Origin: Mycolicibacter senuensis
GTDB lineage: Bacteria > Actinomycetota > Actinomycetes > Mycobacteriales > Mycobacteriaceae
Reading direction: 5' to 3'
DNA: 64,000 bases
Assembly: GCF_002101885.1 (NCBI RefSeq)
Contig: NZ_LQPS01000043.1
Location: 434,001-498,000, forward strand
This document shows positions 1 to 8,197 of this stretch, in pieces. A program made the translations under genes and the position numbers. The notes beneath the pieces are model-generated. The model was not told where the DNA came from and did no database searches. It saw nothing but the letters and a program-made list of their open reading frames with translations. Position 1 is the first letter of the stretch, and each line of letters starts with the position of its first letter.

Positions 1-482
1 GGGCGGCCGATCCAGTCCTCGTGCAGCACCACCTCGGCCACCGCGACGGTGCCGGTCGGGTCACGCCATTTGGTCGTCTCGCTCTCCCGGGTCAGCGCGT
101 CGAGCAGCCGGTCGGTGGTCCAGGGCACGGTGGCGATGGTCGGAATCCCGAGACGCTCGTAGACGGCGGCCCGCTTAGCGTCGTAGATCCGGGCGACCAC
201 CCGCGCCACGCCGAACGTCTCGCGGGCCAGCCGGGCGGCGATGATGTTGGAGTTGTCACCCGAGGAGACCGCGGCGAACGCGCCGGCCTCCTCGATGCCG
301 GCGCGCAGCAGCACGTCGCGGTCGAAACCCATGCCCAGCACCCGTTCGCCGTTGAATTCCGGGCTGAGCCGGTTGAATGCGGCGGTGTCGCGGTCGATGA
401 TGGCGACCTCATGGCCGATCCGGGACAGTCCGTCGGCAACCGAGGCGCCCACCCGGCCGCACCCCATCACAACTACCCGCAC
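1..482 (-). CDS. ceoB: TrkA-type K+ uptake regulatory protein, partial (CeoB-like)
   Basis: The gene reads leftward and runs off the window, leaving about 160 N-terminal residues. The protein opens with MRVVVMGCGRVGASVADGL, a Rossmann nucleotide-binding fold with GxGxxG and an acidic residue (IDRD) after strand 2, as in TrkA-N (KTN) domains. Such proteins bind NAD(H) or ATP and gate Trk/Ktr potassium channels at the inner membrane face. The GTG at 482 matches the M. tuberculosis CeoB start as I remember it; a GTG two codons upstream is possible. It is divergent from the APC permease, with 103 bp between them. Confidence 0.85.
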   Translation of the reverse strand, partial: MRVVVMGCGRVGASVADGLSRIGHEVAIIDRDTAAFNRLSPEFNGERVLGMGFDRDVLLRAGIEEAGAFAAVSSGDNSNIIAARLARETFGVARVVARIYDAKRAAVYERLGIPTIATVPWTTDRLLDALTRESETTKWRDPTGTVAVAEVVLHEDWIGR

Positions 483-585
483 GTGCACGATCCTTTCGGC
501 TGGTTTCGACTGGTTCTCGACTGCAGTCGTGCCCGTATCCGGTGAACGCTACCGCCAGCGCCGGCCTGGCTTACCCTTGGCTCTC

Positions 586-2583
586 GTGTCGAAGATTTCC
601 ACCGCTGCTCGCCGGCTTCTGCTGGGCCGGCCGTTCCGCAGCGATCGGCTCAGTCACACGCTGTTGCCCAAGCGCGTCGCGCTGCCGGTGTTCGCCTCCG
701 ACGCGCTGTCTTCGGTGGCCTACGGGCCCGAAGAGGTCTTCCTGGTGTTGTCGGTGGCGGGTATCGCGGCCTACCGGATGACGCCGTGGGTCGGCTTGGC
801 GGTGGCGTTCGTGTTCATCACCGTGGTGGCCTCCTACCGGCAGAACGTGCACGCCTACCCCTCCGGCGGCGGCGACTACGAGGTGGTCACCACCAACCTG
901 GGCGGCACGGCCGGCCTGACCGTCGCAAGTGCGCTCATGGTGGATTATGTTCTGACCGTTGCGGTTTCGATCTCGTCGGGGGTTGCCAACATCGGTTCGG
1001 CGATACCTTACATCGCCGACCACAAGGTGGCGTTCGCGGTGGGGACCGTCGTGGTGGTCGCCGCGGCCAACCTGCGCGGCATCCGCGAATCGGGCACCGC
1101 GTTCGCTTTCCCCACCTATGCGTTCATGATCGGGATCTTCGCGATGCTGGGCTGGGGACTGTTCCAGATCTTCGTGCTGGGCCACCAGCTTCAGGCCGAC
1201 TCGGCCGCGTTCAAGATCGACTCCACCCAGGGCGAGCTGGTGGGGCTGGCCCTGGTGTTCCTGGTCGCGAAGTCGTTCTCGTCGGGGTGTGCGGCACTGA
1301 CCGGGGTGGAGGCGATCAGCAACGGCGTGCCGGCGTTTCGCAAGCCGAAGTCGCGCAACGCGGCCACCACCTTGCTGATGCTGGGCGTGATCGCGGTGAC
1401 GCTGATGATGGGCATCATCGTGCTGGCCCGCCAGACCGGCGTGAAAATCGCGGCGCGCCCGCACGAACAGCTGATCGGAGCGCCGGCGGACTACGACCAG
1501 AAAACGCTGCTGGCGCAGTTGGCCGAGACCGTTTTCCGCGGCTTTCCCCCCGGTCTGTGGATCATCGCCGGCGTGACCGCGCTGATCCTGGCGCTGGCCG
1601 CCAACACCGCATTCAACGGCTTCCCGGTGCTCGGATCGATCCTGGCCCAGGACCGGTACCTGCCGCGTCAGCTGCACACCCGCGGCGACCGGCTGGCCTT
1701 CTCCAACGGCATCGTGTTCCTGGCGGTGGTGGCCATCGCCTTCATCGTGGCGTTCGGGGCCGAGGTGACCGCACTGATCCAGCTCTACATCGTCGGGGTG
1801 TTCGTCTCCTTCACCTTGAGTCAGATCGGCATGGTCCGGCACTGGAACCGATTGCTGCGCAGCGAAACCGACCATGCGGCCCGCGCCACGATGATGCGTT
1901 CCCGGGTGGTCAACACCATCGGGTTCGTCGCGACCGGGACGGTGCTGCTCGTGGTGGTCGCCACCAAGTTCCTGGCCGGAGCCTGGATCGCGATCGTCGT
2001 GATGTCGGTGTTGTTCGCCATGATGAAACTGATCCGCCGCCACTACGACGCGGTCAGCCAGGAGCTGGCCGCGCAGTCCGCCGCCCTCGAAGACCAGGCG
2101 GTGTTGCCCAGTCGCAACCACGCCCTGGTCCTGGTCTCCAAGCTGCACCTGCCGACCCGCCGCGCGCTGGCCTACGCGCGGGCCACCCGCCCGGACACCC
2201 TGGAGGCGATCACCGTCAACGTCGACGACACCGAGACCCGGGCTCTGGTCCGCGAATGGGAGGCCAGTGATATCACCGTGCCGCTCAAAGTGATCGCGTC
2301 GCCGTATCGGGAGGTCACCCGGCCGGTGCTCGAGTACGTCAGACGGCTCAGCAAGGAGTCGCCGCGCACCGTGGTGACGGTCTACATCCCGGAATACGTG
2401 GTGGGCCACTGGTGGGAGCAGGTGCTGCACAACCAGAGCGCGTTGCGGCTCAAGACCAGGCTGCTGTTCATGCCGCAGGTGATGGTGACCTCGGTGCCCT
2501 GGCAGCTGAACTCCTCGGAGCGGCGCAGGGAGCTGGCACCGCATCACGCCCCCGGTGACACCCGGAGAGGCTTCACGGAGTGA
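586..2583 (+). CDS. APC superfamily amino acid/polyamine permease
   Basis: Encodes 665 residues resembling Rv2690c. About 12 hydrophobic segments span roughly residues 35-480, followed by a soluble C-terminal domain of about 180 residues. The early motif LPVFASDALSSVAYGPEE is typical of the KUP/APC-like DUF amino-acid permease group. I chose the GTG at 586 (VSKISTAARR) because the reading frame upstream is antisense to ceoB and lacks membrane character. The neighbouring ceoB suggests, but does not prove, ion or osmotic linkage. The substrate is unknown. The stop overlaps the start of the next gene by 4 bp, so the two are probably cotranslated. Confidence 0.85.
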   Translation: MSKISTAARRLLLGRPFRSDRLSHTLLPKRVALPVFASDALSSVAYGPEEVFLVLSVAGIAAYRMTPWVGLAVAFVFITVVASYRQNVHAYPSGGGDYEVVTTNLGGTAGLTVASALMVDYVLTVAVSISSGVANIGSAIPYIADHKVAFAVGTVVVVAAANLRGIRESGTAFAFPTYAFMIGIFAMLGWGLFQIFVLGHQLQADSAAFKIDSTQGELVGLALVFLVAKSFSSGCAALTGVEAISNGVPAFRKPKSRNAATTLLMLGVIAVTLMMGIIVLARQTGVKIAARPHEQLIGAPADYDQKTLLAQLAETVFRGFPPGLWIIAGVTALILALAANTAFNGFPVLGSILAQDRYLPRQLHTRGDRLAFSNGIVFLAVVAIAFIVAFGAEVTALIQLYIVGVFVSFTLSQIGMVRHWNRLLRSETDHAARATMMRSRVVNTIGFVATGTVLLVVVATKFLAGAWIAIVVMSVLFAMMKLIRRHYDAVSQELAAQSAALEDQAVLPSRNHALVLVSKLHLPTRRALAYARATRPDTLEAITVNVDDTETRALVREWEASDITVPLKVIASPYREVTRPVLEYVRRLSKESPRTVVTVYIPEYVVGHWWEQVLHNQSALRLKTRLLFMPQVMVTSVPWQLNSSERRRELAPHHAPGDTRRGFTE

Positions 2584-3752
2584 CCGAACTGATCTTGGAC
2601 GTGGGTCCACCGGCCAACGGGGGCAGTTGTGTGGCCCGCCATGACGGTCGGGTGGTGTTCGTGCGCTACGCGTTGCCCGGCGAACGGGTGCGGGCCCAGA
2701 TCACCGCCGAGCGCGGCTCATACTGGCACGCCGAATGCGTGGAGGTGCTCGACGCGGCGGACGGTCGGATCGCCTCGCTGTGTCCGATCGCCGGCGTCGG
2801 CGGCGCCGGCTGCTGCGACCTGGCGTTCGCCGAGCCTGCCGCGGCGCGGGCGCTCAAAGGGGAGGTGGTCGCGAACCAATTGGGCCGGCTCGGCGGGCAT
2901 GACTGGCACGGCGAGGCCGAACCGCTCGGTGAGGACGGCCCGACCGGCTGGCGCAGCCGGGTCCGGCTGGCGGTCGGCGCCGACGGGCGGGCCGGATTCC
3001 ACCGATATCACAGCGACGAGCTGGTCACCGATCTGCGGTGCGGCCAATTGCCCGCCGGGATGACCAAGGGGCTGGCCGAGCAGACCTGGCAACCGGGCGA
3101 TCAGCTGCACGTGGTGACCGATGACGACGGCGTCCGGCATGTGGTGAGCACCGGCCGCAACCACCGCCCGCACGTCCTCGAGGGCGACTATCACGCCACC
3201 CAGTGGGTCGGCCGCCGGCGTTGGCGGATTCCGGTGACGGCGTTCTGGCAGGCGCATCGGCGGGCGGCCGCGCTCTACAGTGCGCTGATCTGCGACTGGG
3301 CGGCGCCGGAAGCGGGCATGACCGCCTGGGACCTCTACGGCGGGGCCGGGGTCTTCGCTGCGGCACTGGCCGAGGGGGTGGGGACCTCCGGCGAGGTGGT
3401 CAGCGTCGACACCTCACGGGCCGCGACGGCCGCCGCCCGGGCCGCCCTGGCCGATCTGCCGCAGGTGTCGGTGCGCACCGGCTCGGTGCGCCGGGTGTTG
3501 GCCGCACAGCCGCGGGCTGCTGACGTCGCGGTGCTGGACCCGCCGCGCGCCGGCGCCGGCCGCGAGGTGATCGAGGCGCTGGCGGCCGCGGCGGTGCCGC
3601 GGCTGGTGCACATCGGTTGCGAGGTGGCGGCGTTCGCCCGCGATATCGGCTTGTACCGCGAGCACGGCTATGCCGTTGAGCAGATCCGGGTGTTCGACGC
3701 GTTCCCGCTCACCCACCACGTGGAGTGCGTGGCGCTGCTGACGCACAATTAG
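2580..3752 (+). CDS. TrmA/RlmD-family RNA (uracil-5-)-methyltransferase
   Basis: Encodes 390 residues, like Rv2689c. An N-terminal TRAM/OB-like region (about 1-60) is followed by cysteines C-x8-CC near residue 65-75, resembling the Fe-S ligands of RlmD-type enzymes. Next come a Rossmann SAM domain (WDLYGGAGVFAAALAE, about 245-260), the PP motif VLDPPRAG, and the catalytic cysteine in HIGCEVAAFARD. The terminal glutamate in HHVECVALL is the probable proton acceptor. It methylates a uridine C5 in RNA; whether the target is tRNA or 23S rRNA cannot be told. The GTG start overlaps the permease stop. Confidence 0.88.
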   Translation: MTELILDVGPPANGGSCVARHDGRVVFVRYALPGERVRAQITAERGSYWHAECVEVLDAADGRIASLCPIAGVGGAGCCDLAFAEPAAARALKGEVVANQLGRLGGHDWHGEAEPLGEDGPTGWRSRVRLAVGADGRAGFHRYHSDELVTDLRCGQLPAGMTKGLAEQTWQPGDQLHVVTDDDGVRHVVSTGRNHRPHVLEGDYHATQWVGRRRWRIPVTAFWQAHRRAAALYSALICDWAAPEAGMTAWDLYGGAGVFAAALAEGVGTSGEVVSVDTSRAATAAARAALADLPQVSVRTGSVRRVLAAQPRAADVAVLDPPRAGAGREVIEALAAAAVPRLVHIGCEVAAFARDIGLYREHGYAVEQIRVFDAFPLTHHVECVALLTHN

Positions 3753-3767
3753 ACCCGCGCAAAAAAA

Positions 3768-5057
3768 TCAGCCGAACACGAAGTAGCGCAACCACAGATA
3801 CGGCGCCGCCAACGCCACCGAGACCACGGTGACCACGATGCCCTTGCGGGTGAACTCCCAGAACGTGATGGGATGCCCGGCGCGACGGGCGATTCCGAGC
3901 ATCACCACATTGGCGCTGGCCCCGACCGCGGTCAGGTTGCCGCCGAAGTCGGCGCCGAGCGCCAGCGCCCACCACAGGGCGTCGGGGTGCAGGTCGTTGG
4001 GCAGTGTGGTGCTCAGCTCGGCCACGATCGGTGTCATGGTGGCCACGTACGGGATGTTGTCGATGATGCCGGACACCGGTGCTGATACCCCGAGGATTCC
4101 CATCGTGGTCAGCAACGCGTTGCCGCCGGTGAGTTCGGTGGCGCCGTTGGCCAGGGCAGCGATCGCCCCGGTGTCCACCAGGGCGCCCACCATCACGAAC
4201 AACCCGGCGAAGAACAGCAGCGTCTCCCACTCGACGCCGGACAGGTAGTCCGAGCGCTCCATCTTCGAGATCACGATCAGCACCCCGGCGCCGAGCAGCG
4301 CCACCACGGACGGCTCCAGGTTCAGCGCGGAGTGTCCGATGAACCCGGCGAACACCCCGGCCAGCACCAGGCCGCACTTGATCAGCAGGCGGCGGTCTTG
4401 GATCGCCTCGTGCTCCTCGAGCGCCATCACGTCGTCGACCCGGTCGGGGTCGACAGCGAACGATCCCGGAAACAGCCTCGGCAGCAGCGCGATGAACGCG
4501 ACCAGGACGATGACGACGATCGGCGCCATGTGCACCAGAAAGGCGTTGAACGACAAGCCCGCTCGGCTGGCGATGATGATGTTGGGAGGATCGCCGACCA
4601 GCGTGGCGGCACCGCCGATGTTGGACGCGAACACCTCGGCCATCAGAAACGGCGCGGCGTTGATCTCCAGCCGGTCGCAGACCAACAGGGTGACCGGGGC
4701 GATCAGCAGCACCGTGGTGACGTTGTCCAGCAGTGCTGACGCAACAGCGGTCACCAGCACCAGCAGGATCATGATGCGCAGCGGGGAACCCTTGGCCCGC
4801 TTGGCCGACCAGATCGCGACGTACTCGAACACGCCGGTCTGGCGCAGCACGCTGACGATGATCATCATGCCCAGCAGCAGGAAGATGACGTCCCAGTCGA
4901 TACCGGTTTTGCGAGAGTAGAAGATGTCGTCGGAGGAGATGACGGGCAGGATGACCACCGCGGCCGCCCCGGTCAGCGCCACCACGGTCTTGTTGATCCG
5001 GTCGGCGGCGATGAACCCGTAGGCGATCACGAAGACGGCGACCGCGAAGTAGATCAT
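3768..5057 (-). CDS. arsB: ArsB/NhaD-type ion transporter membrane protein
   Basis: Encodes 429 residues with about 11 membrane helices. It has the signature GDPPNIIIASRAG of the ArsB/CitM ion-transporter superfamily and a repeat-like partner (ASANVVMLGIARRAG) near the C terminus. M. tuberculosis has two such genes here (arsA and arsB1, Rv2684-Rv2685); only one is present in this window. I chose the ATG at 5057 over an upstream start at 5141 because the N terminus MIYFAVAVFVIAYG then begins directly with the first helix. Arsenite is the annotated substrate by tradition; nothing nearby (no arsR or arsC) supports arsenic resistance. Confidence 0.85.
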   Translation of the reverse strand: MIYFAVAVFVIAYGFIAADRINKTVVALTGAAAVVILPVISSDDIFYSRKTGIDWDVIFLLLGMMIIVSVLRQTGVFEYVAIWSAKRAKGSPLRIMILLVLVTAVASALLDNVTTVLLIAPVTLLVCDRLEINAAPFLMAEVFASNIGGAATLVGDPPNIIIASRAGLSFNAFLVHMAPIVVIVLVAFIALLPRLFPGSFAVDPDRVDDVMALEEHEAIQDRRLLIKCGLVLAGVFAGFIGHSALNLEPSVVALLGAGVLIVISKMERSDYLSGVEWETLLFFAGLFVMVGALVDTGAIAALANGATELTGGNALLTTMGILGVSAPVSGIIDNIPYVATMTPIVAELSTTLPNDLHPDALWWALALGADFGGNLTAVGASANVVMLGIARRAGHPITFWEFTRKGIVVTVVSVALAAPYLWLRYFVFG

Positions 5058-5221
5058 CGGGGGAGCCTCGCGGCGATCACCAGCTCGCGACGTGCGACCG
5101 GTCCGAATGCGAAGCAGTCGGCCGCAACCCCCACAATGCACCCCCCGGATACGGAATCATTGACGCCGACCAGGCTTCCCGGCACACCGCATGAAAATGG
5201 ATACGTTATCAGCCGCGCCGA

Positions 5222-5665
5222 TCAGGTTTTGAGCGCTGCCGCTAGCAGTCGCGAGGCGGTGATCACGCCGAGCAGTTTACCGTCCTTGACGACGGCGATC
5301 AGCGGGCTGCGCAGCCGGGCCATGGTGGAGGCGACTTCGATAAGGGTGTGCGCGGAACCGGCGGTCGGCAGTTCGGGCAGGTGCTCGGGCAGCACGTCGC
5401 GCACCGTCTTGCCGCGCAGTTTCTCGGCGGCACGATCGGCCACGCTCGCGCTGAGCACCCCGGCCAGCGACGGGTCGTCCTGGACGTAGCCCGGCACGAT
5501 GAAACGCACCACCTGGGAGGCCGGCAGCACCGCGTACGGCTTGCCGGCCGCGTCGACGACGACGATGCCGGGCAACCGGTGCTCGGCCAGTAACCGGGCC
5601 GCGTCCAGCGCGTCGGAGTCGATGGCCACCACCGGGAATTCCTCAGCGATCTCGTCAGCCTGCAT
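5222..5665 (-). CDS. Two-CBS-domain protein
   Basis: Encodes 147 residues carrying two CBS motifs, about 5-60 (VVAIDSDALDAARLLAEHRL) and 85-147 (ending VITASRLLAAALKT). CBS pairs bind adenosyl ligands and usually gate a partner enzyme or transporter. It lies upstream of the ArsB-like permease on the same strand with a 164-bp gap, the same arrangement as Rv2683-arsA, so regulation of that transporter is plausible. It has no other domain. A TATGGT box sits 6 nt before the ATG (see the promoter entry), suggesting a leaderless transcript. Confidence 0.82.
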   Translation of the reverse strand: MQADEIAEEFPVVAIDSDALDAARLLAEHRLPGIVVVDAAGKPYAVLPASQVVRFIVPGYVQDDPSLAGVLSASVADRAAEKLRGKTVRDVLPEHLPELPTAGSAHTLIEVASTMARLRSPLIAVVKDGKLLGVITASRLLAAALKT

Positions 5666-5671
5666 AGGACG

Positions 5672-5706
5672 ACCATACGGTGGGTGCCCGTCGCCATGCG
5701 TAGACT
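5672..5706. promoter_or_regulatory. Divergent leaderless promoters for the CBS gene and dxs
   Basis: On the minus strand TATGGT (5672-5677) lies 6 nt before the CBS ATG at 5665. On the plus strand TAGACT (5701-5706) lies 6 nt before the dxs ATG at 5713. Both fit TANNNT -10 boxes with transcription starting at the first codon. No convincing -35 is visible for either. Confidence 0.55.
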
Positions 5707-5712
5707 AGCCGG

Positions 5713-7626
5713 ATGCTTGAAGGGATCCGCGGCCCCGCCGATCTGCAGCACCTTTCGCAGCCGCAGTTGACCGCTTTGGCGGCGGAGATCCGGGAGTTCC
5801 TGATCCACAAGGTCGCCGCGACCGGGGGACACCTGGGCCCCAATCTGGGTGTGGTGGAGCTGACGCTGGCGCTGCACCGGGTCTTCGACTCCCCGCACGA
5901 CCCGATCATCTTCGACACCGGTCATCAGGCCTACGTGCACAAGATGCTCACCGGTCGCGGCCCCGACTTTCACAGCCTGCGCCGCAAGGGCGGGCTGTCG
6001 GGATACCCGTCGCGCGCCGAGAGCGAGCACGACTGGGTGGAGTCCAGCCACGCCAGTGCGGCGCTGTCGTACGCCGACGGACTGGCCAAGGCCTTCGAGC
6101 TGACCGGCCACCGGAACCGGCATGTGGTGGCCGTCGTCGGCGACGGCGCCCTGACCGGCGGCATGTGCTGGGAGGCGTTGAACAACATCGCCGCCGGTAA
6201 CCGGCCGGTGGTGATCGTGGTCAACGACAACGGCCGCAGCTACGCGCCCACGATCGGCGGTTTCGCCGAGCACCTGGCCGCGTTGCGGCTGCAGCCCGCC
6301 TACGAGCGGCTGCTCGAGCGCGGCCGCGCCGCGGTGCGCGGGATGCCGGTCGTCGGCGAGATCGGCTACCAGGTGATCCACAGCTTCAAGGCGGGCCTCA
6401 AGGACGCGCTGGCCCCGCAGGCGCTCTTCACCGACCTGGGGCTGAAATACCTGGGCCCGATCGACGGCCACGACGAGGCCGCGGTGGAGTCCGCGCTGCG
6501 CCGCGCGCGCGGCTTCGGCGCGCCGGTGATCGTGCACGTGGTGACCCGCAAGGGCAAGGGCTACCGGCCGGCCGAGGACGACGAGGCCGAGCAGATGCAC
6601 GCCTGCGGCGTGATCGATCCGCTGACCGGGTCTGCGACCGAGACCGCCGGCCGCGGCTGGACGGCGGTGTTCTCCGACGCGCTCATCGAGTACGGCGCCA
6701 AACGCCGCGACGTCGTCGCGATCACCGCCGCCATGCCCGGCCCCACCGGGCTGGCGCCGTTCGGGCAGCGTTTTCCCGATCGGATGTTCGACGTCGGGAT
6801 CGCCGAACAGCACGCGCTCACCTCGGCGGCCGGGCTGGCGATGGGGGGCCTGCACCCGGTGGTGGCGGTCTATTCGACCTTCCTCAATCGCGGCTTCGAC
6901 CAGCTGATGATGGATGTCGCGCTGCACAAGCTGCCGGTCACCGTGGTGCTCGACCGAGCCGGGATCACCGGTCCCGACGGCGCCAGCCACAACGGCATGT
7001 GGGACCTGTCGATCCTGGGCATCGTTCCGGGTATGCGGGTGGCCGCACCCCGCGACGGAGTCCGGCTGCGCGAGGAACTCGGCGAGGCGCTGGACATCCA
7101 CGACGGGCCCAGCGCGGTCCGGTTTCCGAAAGGCGATGTGGGCGAAGATATCCCGGCGATCGAGCGACGGTCCGGGGTGGATCTGCTGGCACTGCCGGCC
7201 GACGGGCTGCCCGCCGACGTGCTGTTGGTCGCGGTCGGCGCGTTCGCGCCCATGGCGCTGGCGGTGGCCGACCGGCTGCACAACCAGGGCATCGGCGTGA
7301 CGGTGGTCGACCCCCGCTGGGTGCTGCCGGTACCCGCGATGATCACCGAGATGGCCGGCGCCCACAAGCTGGTGGTCACCTGCGAGGACAACGGTGTCGC
7401 CGGTGGTGTCGGCTCGGCGGTGTCGGCGGCGCTGCGGCGCGCCGAGATCGACGTGCCCTGCCGCGACGTCGGCCTGCCGCAACGTTTCTACGACCACGCC
7501 TCCCGCGGTGAGCTGCTGGCCGAGGTGGGCCTGACCGCCCAGGACGTGGCCCGCCAGATCACCGGTTGGGTGGCGGCGATGAGCAGCACCAACTGCGTCG
7601 AAGAGGTCAGTGAGCGGCTGGATTAG
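5713..7626 (+). CDS. dxs: 1-deoxy-D-xylulose-5-phosphate synthase
   Basis: Encodes 637 residues, full length for DXS. The N terminus (MLEGIRGPADLQHLSQPQL) and the GHQAYVHKMLTGR segment are typical. The thiamine-diphosphate motif GDGALTGGMCWEALNN is near residue 145, and the transketolase-type pyrimidine-domain motif DVGIAEQHALTSAAGLA is near 360. It condenses pyruvate and glyceraldehyde-3-phosphate in the first step of the MEP isoprenoid pathway, feeding decaprenyl phosphate, menaquinone and carotenoids. The 3' end overlaps the convergent PACE-like gene by 20 bp. Confidence 0.97.
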   Translation: MLEGIRGPADLQHLSQPQLTALAAEIREFLIHKVAATGGHLGPNLGVVELTLALHRVFDSPHDPIIFDTGHQAYVHKMLTGRGPDFHSLRRKGGLSGYPSRAESEHDWVESSHASAALSYADGLAKAFELTGHRNRHVVAVVGDGALTGGMCWEALNNIAAGNRPVVIVVNDNGRSYAPTIGGFAEHLAALRLQPAYERLLERGRAAVRGMPVVGEIGYQVIHSFKAGLKDALAPQALFTDLGLKYLGPIDGHDEAAVESALRRARGFGAPVIVHVVTRKGKGYRPAEDDEAEQMHACGVIDPLTGSATETAGRGWTAVFSDALIEYGAKRRDVVAITAAMPGPTGLAPFGQRFPDRMFDVGIAEQHALTSAAGLAMGGLHPVVAVYSTFLNRGFDQLMMDVALHKLPVTVVLDRAGITGPDGASHNGMWDLSILGIVPGMRVAAPRDGVRLREELGEALDIHDGPSAVRFPKGDVGEDIPAIERRSGVDLLALPADGLPADVLLVAVGAFAPMALAVADRLHNQGIGVTVVDPRWVLPVPAMITEMAGAHKLVVTCEDNGVAGGVGSAVSAALRRAEIDVPCRDVGLPQRFYDHASRGELLAEVGLTAQDVARQITGWVAAMSSTNCVEEVSERLD

Positions 7627-8038
7627 GGCGCGCCCCGATGGGCGGCCACGCCTTGTCGAACACCCACGTGAACACGAACGTGTAGACCAGGAAGAACACC
7701 AGCAGGCCGGCCTCCAGAGCGAACGCCTGCAGCAGCGACACGTGCAGGATCCAGGCGACTATCGGCAACAAGAACACCATCAGTCCGCCTTCGAAGCCGA
7801 TGGCGTGTGCCACCCGGCGCCGCAGCGTGCGGGCCCGGGAGCGCTGCCGGCGCTCCCACGCCTCGAACACGGTGTTCCAGAGGTAGTTCCACAGCACCGC
7901 GACGGTCGATGCCGTCACGGCCATGGCACCGGAACTGCCGCCGCCGAATCCCAGAACGACAAGACCCAGGGCGGTGAGCACGATGGCGATGATCTCGTAG
8001 CCGATGACGTAGCTGACCCGGCGAACAACTGGTGACAC
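7607..8038 (-). CDS. PACE-family (bacterial transmembrane pair) efflux protein
   Basis: Encodes 143 residues with four membrane helices arranged as two similar pairs. Pair one starts RRVSYVIGYEIIAIV and contains WNYLWNTVFEAWERR. Pair two starts RRVAHAIGFEGGLMVF, the RxxHxxxFE motif of the PACE family. Known PACE members export chlorhexidine, acriflavine or polyamines. I chose the GTG at 8038 because GGAG lies 6 nt upstream and the frame further up lacks family features. The gene sits between dxs and the RNase D gene, which are adjacent in M. tuberculosis, so it looks like a local insertion. Substrate unknown. Confidence 0.8.
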   Translation of the reverse strand: MSPVVRRVSYVIGYEIIAIVLTALGLVVLGFGGGSSGAMAVTASTVAVLWNYLWNTVFEAWERRQRSRARTLRRRVAHAIGFEGGLMVFLLPIVAWILHVSLLQAFALEAGLLVFFLVYTFVFTWVFDKAWPPIGARPNPAAH

Positions 8039-8197
8039 GAGGTGCTCCAAGGAAAATCGACCATGGGAAGTCCTCGAAGGTTCGCGTCCATGGTGGCCGT
8101 GACGTGAGAAGCGCTGGCCGATCGACGAATACGGCTGCCGCATCCCGCAGTCTAGCAACACCTCGGCCGTGCCGGCGGGCGCAGCAGGCCGGCTGCG

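Noticed and set aside
571..2610. A 679-codon open frame antisense to the APC permease
   Set aside because: Same artefact: third-position GC bias of the real gene removes stops on the other strand.
3753..3767. Rho-independent terminator between the methyltransferase and arsB
   Set aside because: There is an A-run (T-run on the minus strand) but no adjacent stem.
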